Positions 55,991 to 64,000 of a stretch of 64,000 nt of DNA are shown here, in pieces (positions within the stretch are counted from its first letter, which is position 1; every line of letters starts with the position of its first letter). The notes under the pieces were generated by a model. That model was not told the origin of the DNA and made no database searches. It saw nothing but the letters and a program-made list of their open reading frames with translations. The stretch spans positions 1 through 64,000 of the forward strand of contig NZ_JAUNXX010000002.1 of the NCBI RefSeq assembly GCF_030539555.1, in the 5' to 3' direction. Both the position numbers and the translations under genes were made by a program. Source of the stretch: Methanobrevibacter sp. GTDB taxonomy: Archaea > Methanobacteriota > Methanobacteria > Methanobacteriales > Methanobacteriaceae.

Positions 55991-56994
55991 TCTGAATACC
56001 CCCTCTTAAGCAAGTATAAAAATATTGGAACGCCTATTACCGCTGTCAGAATACCAATTGGAATTTCGATTGAAATTACTGCACGTGAAATATTGTCCAC
56101 AAGCAATAAGAAACAAGCTCCCAAACTTAATGAAGCGGGGATTAAAATTTTATTGTCCGGACCTACAATCATCCTTGCCATATGTGGAATGATTAAACCA
56201 ATCCAGCCTATAATACCGCTTATTGAAACGGCAGCGGATGTGAGTAAAGTACATCCGGCAATGATCAGTAATCTGACTCTAACAGGGTTAACACCTAATG
56301 ATTGAGCTTCTTCATCACCCATGGCAAGCAAATTCATATGCCACCTAAGCAATAGCAATATGACCGCGCCGATTATCACAGGTATTGCAATCATCAGCAA
56401 TTTCTCCATTGTTACAGAAGCAAGACTGCCCATAAGCCAATAAACGATTTCGGGCAGTTTATCATCAGGGTCGGCTATGAATTTTATGGCTGAAATCAGT
56501 GCATTGAAAAATGCGGATATGGCGACACCGGATAAAACCAAAACTAGTATTCCTCCGGCTTTATAACTTCTTGAAATAATATACGTAAATGAAACGGAAA
56601 TCAATCCGAAAATAAAAGCAAATATTTGAGTTACAACATTTGCCCCGCTGATTAAAATAGCCAGGGCCGCTCCAAAACCTGCCCCGTTAGAAACACCTAA
56701 CAGATCTGATGAAACAAGAGGGTTTTTGAATATGCTTTGAAAAGCCGCACCAGCCATTGCAAGGCAAGCCCCGACAACCAATGCAGCGATGATTCTTGGA
56801 AGTCTTATTTCAAAGACAATTGTGGTTATTGTAGATGAAACTTCCAACTGTGGAAAAATAGGAGATAGGATTGTACTAACTACATCAATCGGACTGATAG
56901 GATATCTTCCCATTAAAAATGAAGCGAAAAATAAAATAATTGGAAGGAAAACTAGAAGTACAAAACTAGCAATTTCCTTTGTTTCCTTATCCAT
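55981..56994 (-). CDS. ABC importer permease, FecCD family
   Basis: A 337-residue permease with about ten helices. Family blocks RLPRIIAALVVGACLAMAGA near 49, NPLVSSDLLGVSNGAGFGAA near 77, and GIIGWIGLIIPHMARMIVGPD near 261 (contact with the ATPase). It forms a homodimer with the ATPase gene product. Nine nt after the binding-protein gene. Confidence 0.92.
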   Translation of the reverse strand: MDKETKEIASFVLLVFLPIILFFASFLMGRYPISPIDVVSTILSPIFPQLEVSSTITTIVFEIRLPRIIAALVVGACLAMAGAAFQSIFKNPLVSSDLLGVSNGAGFGAALAILISGANVVTQIFAFIFGLISVSFTYIISRSYKAGGILVLVLSGVAISAFFNALISAIKFIADPDDKLPEIVYWLMGSLASVTMEKLLMIAIPVIIGAVILLLLRWHMNLLAMGDEEAQSLGVNPVRVRLLIIAGCTLLTSAAVSISGIIGWIGLIIPHMARMIVGPDNKILIPASLSLGACFLLLVDNISRAVISIEIPIGILTAVIGVPIFLYLLKRGYSEWS

Positions 56995-57003
56995 AAAATT
57001 CCC

Positions 57004-58110
57004 CTACAAATTAGACTCCTTAAGACCTGAATCCAATAATATCTGCTTAGCATTATCGTCATTTAAGTCGAAATGATAGAAATTACTATAAAATTCTTTA
57101 GTGGTTGAAACCATGTCAATGTCCTTATAGTCATCCGGATAGATTACTTTTGCAGTCCATGGAACGCCAATAATCATGTTTGCTCCAACCGGCCTATCAA
57201 ACCATTTAAATGGAGATTGTGGGGATAAATAAACTTCCTTATTTTTAACGGCATTTATTTGCGCCCAGTTAGAATCAGAATAAACTTTTGCATAAAATTC
57301 AGGGTCTGTAGTGATAATTACATCAGGATTCCAGCTGATTACCTGTTCAATGGATACCTGAATGCCTGTTGTTGTATTGGCCTGATTGGCTGAATCCGCA
57401 ACATTTTTTCCGCCAACAAGATCAATCAACTGGCCGTGAGTGGAATGAGAAGGATTGGTTTGGAGTCCGTCATCACCTTGAGCATAATAAACTGTTTTTT
57501 TATCGCTGTCTGATAATTTTGAAGCTCTGTCCTTAACCATCTTTAAATACTTATCATTGAATTCATTGAGTTGACCGGCCTTATCCTGAGCGCCGACTAC
57601 TTCTCCCATAAATGTTATTGATTCACCGACAGTTTCAACATTGGTGGTGTCTTTAACTGCAACTACCGGCAGAGTACCGAATTTCTGTTGACGTTCCTGA
57701 ACAGTGGAATTGTCACCGTCTCCACCTTCATCAATTGATTCTATGATGATTTCCGGTTCGGATGCAATGAACTCTTCATAACTGCCGTCCTGTGTACCAT
57801 ACCAGCCGCCAACAACCGGAAGATTAGCATATTGGCCCGGAACATATTTCAATTCATCATCAGTCCATTGAAAGTTAACAGCCTTTAATTTGTCCGGTGC
57901 TATCATATACAATACTGTAGTCATAGGAGGGCTTGTAGCAACAACATTGTCAACGGAAGCAGGTATTTCCAAAGACCTTCCAATCATATCGGTTATATTT
58001 TTAGACCCTTTAGTCTCAACAGTTGAAGGGGTTAAAAATAAGTGGGTGGCAGCAGCCGCCACAACCAGAATAACCAATACAAGAATAACGATTTTACTTT
58101 TTTTATTCAT
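57004..58110 (-). CDS. ABC importer substrate-binding protein, class III
   Basis: A 368-residue extracytoplasmic binding protein. One N-terminal hydrophobic segment (about 5-25, after MNKKSK) acts as signal or anchor; no lipobox Cys. Two lobes joined by a long helix: NITDMIGRSLEIP, VATSPPMTTVLYMI, SEPEIIIESI, then SWNPDVIITT and SPFKWFDRPVGANMIIG. Such class III proteins bind siderophores, haem, B12, or oxyanions. The ATG 15 codons inside the longest frame is chosen (GTGAT before it, normal signal N-terminus). First gene of the four-gene unit with permease, ATPase and fmdE. Confidence 0.87.
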   Translation of the reverse strand: MNKKSKIVILVLVILVVAAAATHLFLTPSTVETKGSKNITDMIGRSLEIPASVDNVVATSPPMTTVLYMIAPDKLKAVNFQWTDDELKYVPGQYANLPVVGGWYGTQDGSYEEFIASEPEIIIESIDEGGDGDNSTVQERQQKFGTLPVVAVKDTTNVETVGESITFMGEVVGAQDKAGQLNEFNDKYLKMVKDRASKLSDSDKKTVYYAQGDDGLQTNPSHSTHGQLIDLVGGKNVADSANQANTTTGIQVSIEQVISWNPDVIITTDPEFYAKVYSDSNWAQINAVKNKEVYLSPQSPFKWFDRPVGANMIIGVPWTAKVIYPDDYKDIDMVSTTKEFYSNFYHFDLNDDNAKQILLDSGLKESNL

Positions 58111-58314
58111 AATAATCACATAGCTTTTTACGATAAGAATATATGTAAATAACATTTTAAATAATTTACTAAAAACAAATATTGATTTAAAGAAGTTTAA
58201 ATTAAAAAAAATGATTTAAAATCTTCAAAATTGAAATAAAAGAATAAATTGATTGTAGATACTGTCATGAAAAATAATGATTAAAATTTATAATCCTCAG
58301 TGATAATTATCAAC

Positions 58315-58345
58315 ATATCGGACTATTTATATACATATTCGATAT
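58315..58345. promoter_or_regulatory. Divergent promoter with ATATCG/CGATAT flanking a TATA box
   Basis: Between the importer operon and fdhD. ATATCG (58315-58320) and CGATAT (58340-58345) form an inverted pair around TTTATATACAT, a TATA box that would serve fdhD. The same half-sites build the palindrome in the fwd/mobB gap. A role for the nearby ModE/LysR-like regulator is a guess. The rest of the 259-nt gap is A/T-rich. Confidence 0.5.
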
Positions 58346-58369
58346 AATAACAAACAAAGGAGCCAAATC

Positions 58370-59116
58370 ATGAAAATTGAAGAAATAGATGCCATTAATT
58401 ATAAAAACGGCAAAGCAACCGAAGCAAAGGAAATGGTTGTTAAAGATGAAACAATTACATTAACAATTAACGGAACCATCAGCCGCAGTTTATCTGCAAT
58501 CGAAGACTCTCTTGAAGAATTTGCAGTAGGATATTTATTTAATGAGAATATGGTAAATTCAATGGATGCAATTAAAAAGATTGAAGTTGATGGAGTCCAA
58601 ATTAATGCAGAAATTGATGACACTCTCTTAAAGACAAATGAAACAGTATTATGTTCCGATTCCGCTGGAGGATGGAGAAGTAAAATTAAAACTGTAAACC
58701 CCGTAGAATCCGATTTTCAGGTTAAGGTCGAAGAACTGATTTCAAGAATTGAAGAGCTGAAGGACAATGCCGAAATCTGGCAAGCGACCGGGGGAACACA
58801 CGTTGCAGGAATTGTTTATAAAGACCACTTTATCGTAAAAGAAGATGTGAGTCGCCACGTTGCTGTTGATAAAGTAATCGGATACGGATTACTGAATGAT
58901 TTTGATTTGTCACATTCATATGTAATTTATAGTGGAAGAATGCCTGCTGACATGGTAATAAAAATGACTAGGGCAGGCGTACCGATATTAGCATCAAATG
59001 CTGCGCCTGCAAATTCAGGATACAACATTGCAAAAAAAGGAAATATCACATTAGTTGGCTTTTTAAGAGGTCAAAGATGCAATATCTATAATAATCAGAA
59101 TAGAATAATCTTTTGA
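58370..59116 (+). CDS. fdhD: FdhD-family sulfurtransferase for formate dehydrogenase
   Basis: FdhD takes sulfur from a cysteine desulfurase and sulfurates the pterin-bound metal of formate dehydrogenase. 248 residues. Blocks: SLEEFAVGYLFNENM near 48-61, WQATGGTHVAGIV near 140, EDVSRHVAVDKVIG near 162, IYSGRMPADMV. The loop where E. coli has a CxxC pair reads VLCSDSAGG, with a single Cys at 95. AAAGGAGCC precedes the ATG. Stops are adjacent and tail-to-tail with hxlB. Confidence 0.92.
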   Translation: MKIEEIDAINYKNGKATEAKEMVVKDETITLTINGTISRSLSAIEDSLEEFAVGYLFNENMVNSMDAIKKIEVDGVQINAEIDDTLLKTNETVLCSDSAGGWRSKIKTVNPVESDFQVKVEELISRIEELKDNAEIWQATGGTHVAGIVYKDHFIVKEDVSRHVAVDKVIGYGLLNDFDLSHSYVIYSGRMPADMVIKMTRAGVPILASNAAPANSGYNIAKKGNITLVGFLRGQRCNIYNNQNRIIF

Positions 59117-59707
59117 TTATTCCAATACTGTGTGTCTTGCTTTCAAATCACTTTCTGTCTGTTCCATTTTTTCCATCAATTCTGATACGATGGCATCCAA
59201 GAACACCAAAGTGGTCAATTCAAAAGCGGTTCCCAGGGGAGTTAAAGAAGTGTAATTCCCATGAATTTGACGTTTCATATAATTTTCATCGTCAACTTCC
59301 TTTTTGGTTCTTCCTTTAACAAAAAGATAACCATCAGCCAATTGGCCTAAAGTTGATTCCGGATAAGATGTAACGGCCAATACCTTAGAACCCCTATTTT
59401 TAGCTATTCTTGCTGCAGAAACAATCGTATTGGTTTCACCTGAACCGGAAATTGCTATTATGCAGTCATCCTCATTAATGGCCGGTGAAATTGTCTCGCC
59501 TACAACATATGATCTCAAACCCAAATGCATTAATCTCATCGCAAACGCTTTAGCTGCAAGCCCGGATCTTCCCGCTCCAGTAACAAAAATATTATCGGCA
59601 CCAATAATAATATCTTCAAATTGGTCGATAGTATCCTCATCTAAAAATTCTTGAGCAGCCTCAATATTATCCAATATAGCCCTAATAGAAGTTTTCATTA
59701 TATCCAT
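59117..59707 (-). CDS. hxlB: 6-phospho-3-hexuloisomerase
   Basis: SIS-domain sugar-phosphate isomerase of the ribulose monophosphate route (fructose 6-phosphate and hexulose 6-phosphate), which in archaea makes or removes pentoses. 196 residues. FVTGAGRSGLAAKAFAMRL near 40 and AISGSGETNTIVSAA near 80 bind the sugar phosphate. The start is the ATG 8 nt after GAGGA, five codons inside the longest frame. hxlA is not in this window. Confidence 0.9.
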   Translation of the reverse strand: MDIMKTSIRAILDNIEAAQEFLDEDTIDQFEDIIIGADNIFVTGAGRSGLAAKAFAMRLMHLGLRSYVVGETISPAINEDDCIIAISGSGETNTIVSAARIAKNRGSKVLAVTSYPESTLGQLADGYLFVKGRTKKEVDDENYMKRQIHGNYTSLTPLGTAFELTTLVFLDAIVSELMEKMEQTESDLKARHTVLE

Positions 59708-59809
59708 TTTATCTGTCCTCAAAGTTTGAACTTATTTTTAATATATGTAAACAATTTTATAAATAATTATTCATGTAAAAAATATAATTCAAAAATTATT
59801 TTTTATGCG

Positions 59810-59825
59810 TTCTATAAATATAGAA
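59810..59825 (+). promoter_or_regulatory. Palindrome TTCTAT-AAAT-ATAGAA before the regulator gene
   Basis: Six-base perfect arms, ending 5 nt before the ATG of the ModE/LysR-like gene. A site so close to the start suggests autoregulation. It could also be chance in A/T-rich DNA. Confidence 0.4.
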
Positions 59826-59830
59826 ATAGT

Positions 59831-60697
59831 ATGAATCTTAAAAGCAAAGGGCTGATAAGTCTGGATATTGATGGAAAGATATATGATTATAAATTGTTTG
59901 AAAGTTTAGAATCATTAGTTAGGACAAAATCCCAAAGAAAATCTGCAAAAGAGTTAAACATCTCACATACTGTTTTTAACAGAAGATTGCTTAAAGCCGA
60001 AGACAAATTAGGTTTAAAGCTTACCGAAAAAGTTGGTAATGGCACCCGATTAACACAGGACGGTATTGACCTGCTTAATGAGTTTAGAAAATACGATATC
60101 CAAATTCAAAAAACATCAAACATCAATATTGCCGGAGGCCACATCAGTTCCGGGCTTTTGGAAAGCATTTCACATCCATTTAATGTCAATGTATACAGCA
60201 GCAGCGACAGGGATGCATTTGATCTTGCAAAAAGAGGTGCTGTAGATATTTTAACCCTTGATGACCCTTTACTTGCCTATGAATTAAACATTGATTTTAC
60301 ACCAATTGCCTACGATTACCTTGTTTTGATTTCAAGCCCCGATGCTGAAGAGATTAAAAGCATTAATGATTTGGAAGGCCTTGAATTTGTAAATGTTGAA
60401 GGTTCAGCTCAAAGACTTGCCTGGAACAGTTTAGAACACTATGATATTGATTACAGCTTAAAATATACTGTAAATTCACAATTTGATGCCTTCAAACTAG
60501 TTAAAAATTCCAATAATCTACATAGCTTCTTGAATGCCAGTTATTTTAAAGGAAATGAAATTTTAAAATTCGATACAAGACATGTTATCAGCATCATTAA
60601 AGTTAACGAAGATAAGCCAAAAGTAGATGAATTCATTGAATTTTTATTGAATGACGGTCAAAAAAGCATTGAAAACCAAGGTTTTACATTAATGTAA
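59831..60697 (+). CDS. ModE/LysR-like regulator with substrate-binding-protein-like domain
   Basis: A 288-residue regulator. Residues 1-85 form a winged helix of the ModE/LysR type (SLVRTKSQRKSAKELNISHT, then NRRLLKAEDKLGLKLTEKVG). Residues about 100-285 read like one type II periplasmic-binding fold (NINIAGGHISSGLLE; FDLAKRGAVDILTLDDPLL; LVLISSPDAEEI; INDLEGLEFVNVEG; IEFLLNDGQKSIENQGF), as in ModA-like sensors. Context (fdhD, importer, fmdE) suggests it senses molybdate, tungstate or formate status. The frame continues 60 codons upstream into the promoter, so the ATG at the winged helix is chosen; no ribosome-binding site, possibly leaderless. Confidence 0.8.
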   Translation: MNLKSKGLISLDIDGKIYDYKLFESLESLVRTKSQRKSAKELNISHTVFNRRLLKAEDKLGLKLTEKVGNGTRLTQDGIDLLNEFRKYDIQIQKTSNINIAGGHISSGLLESISHPFNVNVYSSSDRDAFDLAKRGAVDILTLDDPLLAYELNIDFTPIAYDYLVLISSPDAEEIKSINDLEGLEFVNVEGSAQRLAWNSLEHYDIDYSLKYTVNSQFDAFKLVKNSNNLHSFLNASYFKGNEILKFDTRHVISIIKVNEDKPKVDEFIEFLLNDGQKSIENQGFTLM

Positions 60698-60775
60698 TAG
60701 TTTTCAAATGCTCTCAGAAAAAAGGGATTATATATTATATATAAAACTATCACTTACCCGTGGTGACTTTGTGCA

Positions 60776-60793
60776 AAATCATACATATGATTT
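60776..60793 (+). promoter_or_regulatory. Palindrome AAATCATA-CA-TATGATTT before the PfkB kinase
   Basis: Perfect 8-bp arms. It lies about 35 nt after a TATA-like TTATATATTATATATAAAA and 60 nt before the kinase ATG, a position suited to an operator. Confidence 0.45.
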
Positions 60794-60853
60794 GTCAAAA
60801 CATTAAATAATGATAAGAACAAATATTAAAATGAAATATTAAAAGGCGATATT

Positions 60854-61768
60854 ATGGCAAAAAACAGAGATTTACTAGCAATTGGCCACTCTGCTCATGA
60901 TTATATAATAAGAGTGCCTGAATTTCCAAAAGCGAACTTTTCAGCTCCCATCACCAACATGAAAACATTTAATGGTGGAGCAGCTGCGAATGTAGCTTGT
61001 GTTGGAGCAAACTTAGGACTAAAAACTTCATTGGTATCCGCCGTTGGTGGAGACTTCAAAAAAACTGAATATTATGAACATATGCAAAATTTAGGCATCG
61101 ACACCGAAAATCTAATTATTGTTCCAGGTGAAGCGACACCTACAGCATTCGTTTTAACCGATGATAATGAAGACCAGATTAGTTACTTTTATTGGGGAGC
61201 TGCCCGTGAATTTGCAGAAAGTAAAGTACCGATATCTGCAATAAAAAATGCTGAAGCAGTTCATTTGGCTACTGGAGACCCTAACTTTAACTGGAAATGC
61301 TCTGAAGAAGCTAAAAATGAAGACTTATTAGTTTCATTTGATCCTGGACAAGACCTTGGAATGTACGACACTAAAAAATTAAAAGACGTTATCGAAAATA
61401 CTACAATACTTTTCGGAAACCATCATGAAATTGAAAGGATTTTGGATGCCCTTGAAATTGACCTTGACGGTTTAAGAGAATTAGGTCCGAAAATAATCGT
61501 CAAGACCTGCGGTGCAAACGGCAGTGAAATCTATTCAAGCGAAGAGAAAATCAAAATCGATGCAATAACTAGAGAAGCTGTTGACCCTACCGGTGCCGGA
61601 GACTCATACAGGGCAGGATTTTTATCAAGATTCTTGAATGGTGCATCTTTAGAAGAATCCGCCAAATTTGCATCTTCCGTTTCATCATTTATTGTAGAGC
61701 ACCAAGGTTGCCAAACCAATATGCCTAGTTTTGATGATGCGTTTGAAAGAATGAATGAATTCTATTAA
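60854..61768 (+). CDS. PfkB-family carbohydrate/nucleoside kinase
   Basis: A 304-residue ribokinase-fold enzyme. FNGGAAANVACVGANLG near 37-53 binds the sugar part, and DPTGAGDSYRAGF near 242 holds the anion hole and catalytic Asp. It resembles the archaeal nucleoside kinase type (as in Methanocaldococcus), which phosphorylates guanosine, inosine or cytidine; ribokinase is the alternative. AAGGCGAT precedes the ATG. Single gene between its own promoter and a T-rich end. Confidence 0.87.
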   Translation: MAKNRDLLAIGHSAHDYIIRVPEFPKANFSAPITNMKTFNGGAAANVACVGANLGLKTSLVSAVGGDFKKTEYYEHMQNLGIDTENLIIVPGEATPTAFVLTDDNEDQISYFYWGAAREFAESKVPISAIKNAEAVHLATGDPNFNWKCSEEAKNEDLLVSFDPGQDLGMYDTKKLKDVIENTTILFGNHHEIERILDALEIDLDGLRELGPKIIVKTCGANGSEIYSSEEKIKIDAITREAVDPTGAGDSYRAGFLSRFLNGASLEESAKFASSVSSFIVEHQGCQTNMPSFDDAFERMNEFY

Positions 61769-62013
61769 TTTCATTCTTTTTACTATTTTTTAAAGTACAC
61801 TTTATTTTTCTCAATAGTGCTTTAATTTTAATATAAAAAATGAACCTAACTTATTTTCTAAAATAAACTTTATATATTTAAAATTATATAAAATTAAAAA
61901 TAATCCTATTAATTTAAATAGTATTAAATAAAAATAACAGATTATCAATTAGATATGAGAAAAAATTAAATTAAATTTGACTGTTATAAATCTTAATTGA
62001 GGGATGATTTAAG

Positions 62014-63312
62014 ATGACACAAATTAGTGATGCAAAAAAAGGTATTTTAACCGATGAGATGAAACATGTAGCGGAAATAGAAAATGTTTCAGAAGATTTT
62101 ATTTTAAGATCAGTGGCTGAAGGTACTATCGTAATACCTAGCAATGTAAACAGAGATATTGAAGCATCAGGTATTGGTGCAGGGCTCAGAACCAAAGTAA
62201 ATGCAACTGTAGGTACTTCAACTGATATTGTAAACTTTGATGAAGAAGTTTTAAAAGCACAAATTGCAATCGACAATGGTGCAGACTGTTTAATGGAATT
62301 AAGTATCGGCGGAGACTTAGACGTAATCAGAAACAGAGTTTTGGATATGTCTCCATTGCCAGTGGGTTCCGTGCCGGTTTATCAGGCAGCTATTGAAAGT
62401 ATCAGAAGAGACGGTTCCGTAATTTACATGACTGAAGATGATTTATTTAACACCATCGAAAAGCAGGCAAAAGATGGTATTGACTTTATGGCAGTCCACA
62501 GTAGTATCAACATTGAAACCTTAACAAGACTCAAAAGACAGGGCCGTGTAACCGGACTTGTTTCAAGAGGAGGTTCATTCATGTCAGGATGGATTGTCGA
62601 AAACGAAAAGGAAAATCCTTTGTATGCAAACTTCGATTACGTTTTAGAAATTGCCAAAGAACATGATGTTGTTCTTTCACTTGCAAACGGTATGAGAGCA
62701 GGATCTATCGCAGACTCAACAGACAGGGCTCAAATACAAGAATTGATCATCTTAGGAGAATTAATTGATAGATCCCGTGAAGCCGGAGTACAATGTATGA
62801 TTGAAGGGCCGGGACACATTCCAATCAACGAAATTCCAACAAACGTAATGATACAAAAGAAAATGTGTTCCAATGCTCCTTTCTACATGCTCGGACCTAT
62901 TGTATGTGACGTGGCACCGGGTTATGACCACATCGTATCTGCAATCGGTGCAGCATCCTCTGCAAAAGCAGGAGCAGACTTCATCTGTTACGTAACTCCT
63001 GCAGAACACTTGGCTTTACCTAACCCTGATGATGTAAAAGAAGGTGTTATTGCAACCAAAATAGGGGCTTATGCTGGAGACCTTGCAAGCGGCCAAATTG
63101 ACGGTTCACAGGACTTGGCTATGGCTCAGGCAAGGAAAAATCTCGATTGGGAAGCACAATATGCATGTGCAATGTTCCCGGAAGCTGCACGTGCAAAAAG
63201 AGATCAAAGACCTCCTGAAGAAGAAGACACATGTACAATGTGCGGTAACTTCTGTGCAGTGAAAATCGTTAACGAATGGTTGGATCAATCCGATTCCGAC
63301 CTGATTAAATAG
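62014..63312 (+). CDS. thiC: Phosphomethylpyrimidine synthase ThiC
   Basis: Radical-SAM enzyme that converts aminoimidazole ribotide to the thiamine pyrimidine. 432 residues, the archaeal length. Barrel blocks [20 protein letters not shown] near 91, [14 protein letters not shown] near 263, [15 protein letters not shown] near 292. The C-terminal cluster motif is CTMCGNFC (Cx2Cx3C), one residue shorter than the Cx2Cx4C common in bacteria. GAGGGATGAT precedes the ATG. No TPP riboswitch is visible in the 245-nt leader region, which has only an inverted repeat TAAAGT-AC-ACTTTA (61791-61804). Confidence 0.95.
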   Translation: MTQISDAKKGILTDEMKHVAEIENVSEDFILRSVAEGTIVIPSNVNRDIEASGIGAGLRTKVNATVGTSTDIVNFDEEVLKAQIAIDNGADCLMELSIGGDLDVIRNRVLDMSPLPVGSVPVYQAAIESIRRDGSVIYMTEDDLFNTIEKQAKDGIDFMAVHSSINIETLTRLKRQGRVTGLVSRGGSFMSGWIVENEKENPLYANFDYVLEIAKEHDVVLSLANGMRAGSIADSTDRAQIQELIILGELIDRSREAGVQCMIEGPGHIPINEIPTNVMIQKKMCSNAPFYMLGPIVCDVAPGYDHIVSAIGAASSAKAGADFICYVTPAEHLALPNPDDVKEGVIATKIGAYAGDLASGQIDGSQDLAMAQARKNLDWEAQYACAMFPEAARAKRDQRPPEEEDTCTMCGNFCAVKIVNEWLDQSDSDLIK

Positions 63313-63345
63313 ATACTCTTATCTATTTAACTTCTTTTTTTATTC
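63305..63345 (+). terminator. Terminator of thiC
   Basis: TTAAATAGATA and TATCTATTTAA form a perfect 11-bp stem with a CTCT loop, containing the stop codon, followed by CTTCTTTTTTTATTC. Confidence 0.75.
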
Positions 63346-63523
63346 TTTTTTTTCAATACAATTTTTTAAAGTGGCAACAATTTTACCAAATGACTTCAAT
63401 TTTACCATAAAGTTGTAATATTAACTTATAATCCATATGCAACAACGTATGGTTCTTATTTTTCAAAATATTTATATATGATGTGAGTCATAATGATATC
63501 CAACCAAAATTAAGGTGAAAATT

Positions 63524-64000
63524 ATGTATAGCAATATTGATGCAAAACCGACCATTGTTTATGACCCAAAAATCTTAACTAAAATAAAAGAAATGATAAC
63601 AGAAGGATTTGAAAAACTTAAAACACTACTCAAATCAAAATCCAAATCTGATTTTGAAATTTATTATGAATTAGATAAAAATTTTAATAATATAGCATTA
63701 AAACTAGAAAAATATGAAATTTTACATGAGGAATTGGATTATTTCCTATTAACTTCAGACAAAATATTATATATTGTTTATAAAAATTGTGAAAACAATT
63801 CATTTGGTCATTATGAGTTCGCATTAGATTTATTCGACTTTTTCATCGATATATGGAATGCAAAACTCGATTTACTTAATAATTTTTCAACTTCAGAAAT
63901 CGAAAAGCATGAAAAATTAAAAGAGGAATTTGACAAAAAATATTTTGAATTTAACAAAAAATTTCACACTGCAATTTATGAGCCTAGCGATAGCTACTGT
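63524..64000 (+). CDS. Hypothetical protein, cut by the window end
   Basis: An open frame from ATG (TTAAGGTGAAAATT before it gives a good ribosome-binding site) through the last base, 159 codons so far, no stop. It begins MYSNIDAKPTIVYDPKILTK and is Lys/Glu/Phe/Tyr-rich with predicted long helices (KEMITEGFEKLKTLLKSKSK; EIEKHEKLKEEFDKKYFEFN). No domain recognised. TATA-like ATTTATATATGATG lies about 55 nt upstream. Codon use is like its neighbours. Confidence 0.7.
   Translation, partial: MYSNIDAKPTIVYDPKILTKIKEMITEGFEKLKTLLKSKSKSDFEIYYELDKNFNNIALKLEKYEILHEELDYFLLTSDKILYIVYKNCENNSFGHYEFALDLFDFFIDIWNAKLDLLNNFSTSEIEKHEKLKEEFDKKYFEFNKKFHTAIYEPSDSYC

Noticed and set aside
59651-59830. 60-codon N-terminal extension of the ModE/LysR-like regulator
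   Set aside because: It overlaps the divergent hxlB start and the promoter region and is Tyr/Phe/Asn-rich without domain features. The winged helix begins right at the internal ATG.
61769-62013. Possible TPP riboswitch before thiC
   Set aside because: No CTGAGA-type thi-box or paired helices are visible; only a short inverted repeat. Archaeal thiC is usually protein-controlled.

Overview
The window looks like chromosome of a mesophilic, host-associated methanogen of the order Methanobacteriales, most likely a Methanobrevibacter or a close relative. The evidence is: very low GC with long A/T runs; archaeal information-processing genes (TBP, FtsY with an acidic N-terminus, eIF6, L39e, RNase P protein 4, AglB, FEN1, an intron-bearing tRNA); methanogenesis genes (tungsten-type formylmethanofuran dehydrogenase, F420-type formate dehydrogenase); coenzyme B genes (aksA and a homoaconitase large subunit); and large Ig-repeat surface proteins typical of that genus. 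Species cannot be fixed by eye.

Layout. (1) 1-8.8 kb is an accessory surface region: a decayed adhesin fragment, a live Ig-like adhesin, a small membrane protein, an SLC6-type symporter, an RelE-like small protein, and a tandem pair of Ig-like/TIM-barrel secreted proteins. (2) 8.8-18 kb is a long minus-strand information-processing cluster: RNase P protein 4, YhbY, S19e, PDCD5, a PP-loop protein, L39e, L31e, eIF6, LX, prefoldin alpha, then ftsY and a CapA-type protein. A small secreted acidic protein interrupts it, and an AK6 kinase and a DRG GTPase lie upstream. (3) 18-26 kb: aglB, topA, a 53-residue zinc protein, a SerB-coiled-coil fusion and tbp. (4) 26-31.4 kb, plus strand: CYTH protein, aksA, hacA-type subunit, two DUF98 chorismate-lyase-like paralogues and fen1. 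(5) 31.5-39 kb: DUF2119, ahcY, intron-bearing tRNA-Met, aldo/keto reductase, then glnA with two NrpR operators followed by nrpR itself, and two small paralogous acidic proteins.

(6) 39-60.7 kb is an unusually concentrated molybdenum/tungsten, formate and CO2-fixation region: fwdHFGDBAC, divergent mobB-moaA, fdhCAB, a TolQ/ExbB-like membrane operon, an FmdE-family protein with a FecCD-type ABC importer, fdhD, hxlB and a ModE/LysR-like regulator carrying a substrate-binding-protein-like domain. The genes make a plausible unit: metal uptake, pterin cofactor assembly, sulfuration of formate dehydrogenase, the two enzymes that need the cofactor, and candidate regulators. The fwd/mobB divergent region has perfect 19-bp palindromes of the form ATGTGTARt/n/aYTACACAT facing each operon. 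The first fwd gene is a helix-turn-helix domain fused to a two-cluster ferredoxin, which makes a redox- or metal-sensing autoregulator the best candidate for an undescribed system here. (7) 60.8-64 kb: a PfkB-family nucleoside/sugar kinase, thiC, and a hypothetical gene cut by the window end.

Start codons were moved from the longest open frame where a Shine-Dalgarno sequence (often AGGTGAT, GGAGG or GGTGG) pointed to an internal ATG or TTG. Many transcription units end in a perfect hairpin that begins inside the stop codon and is followed by a U-run.
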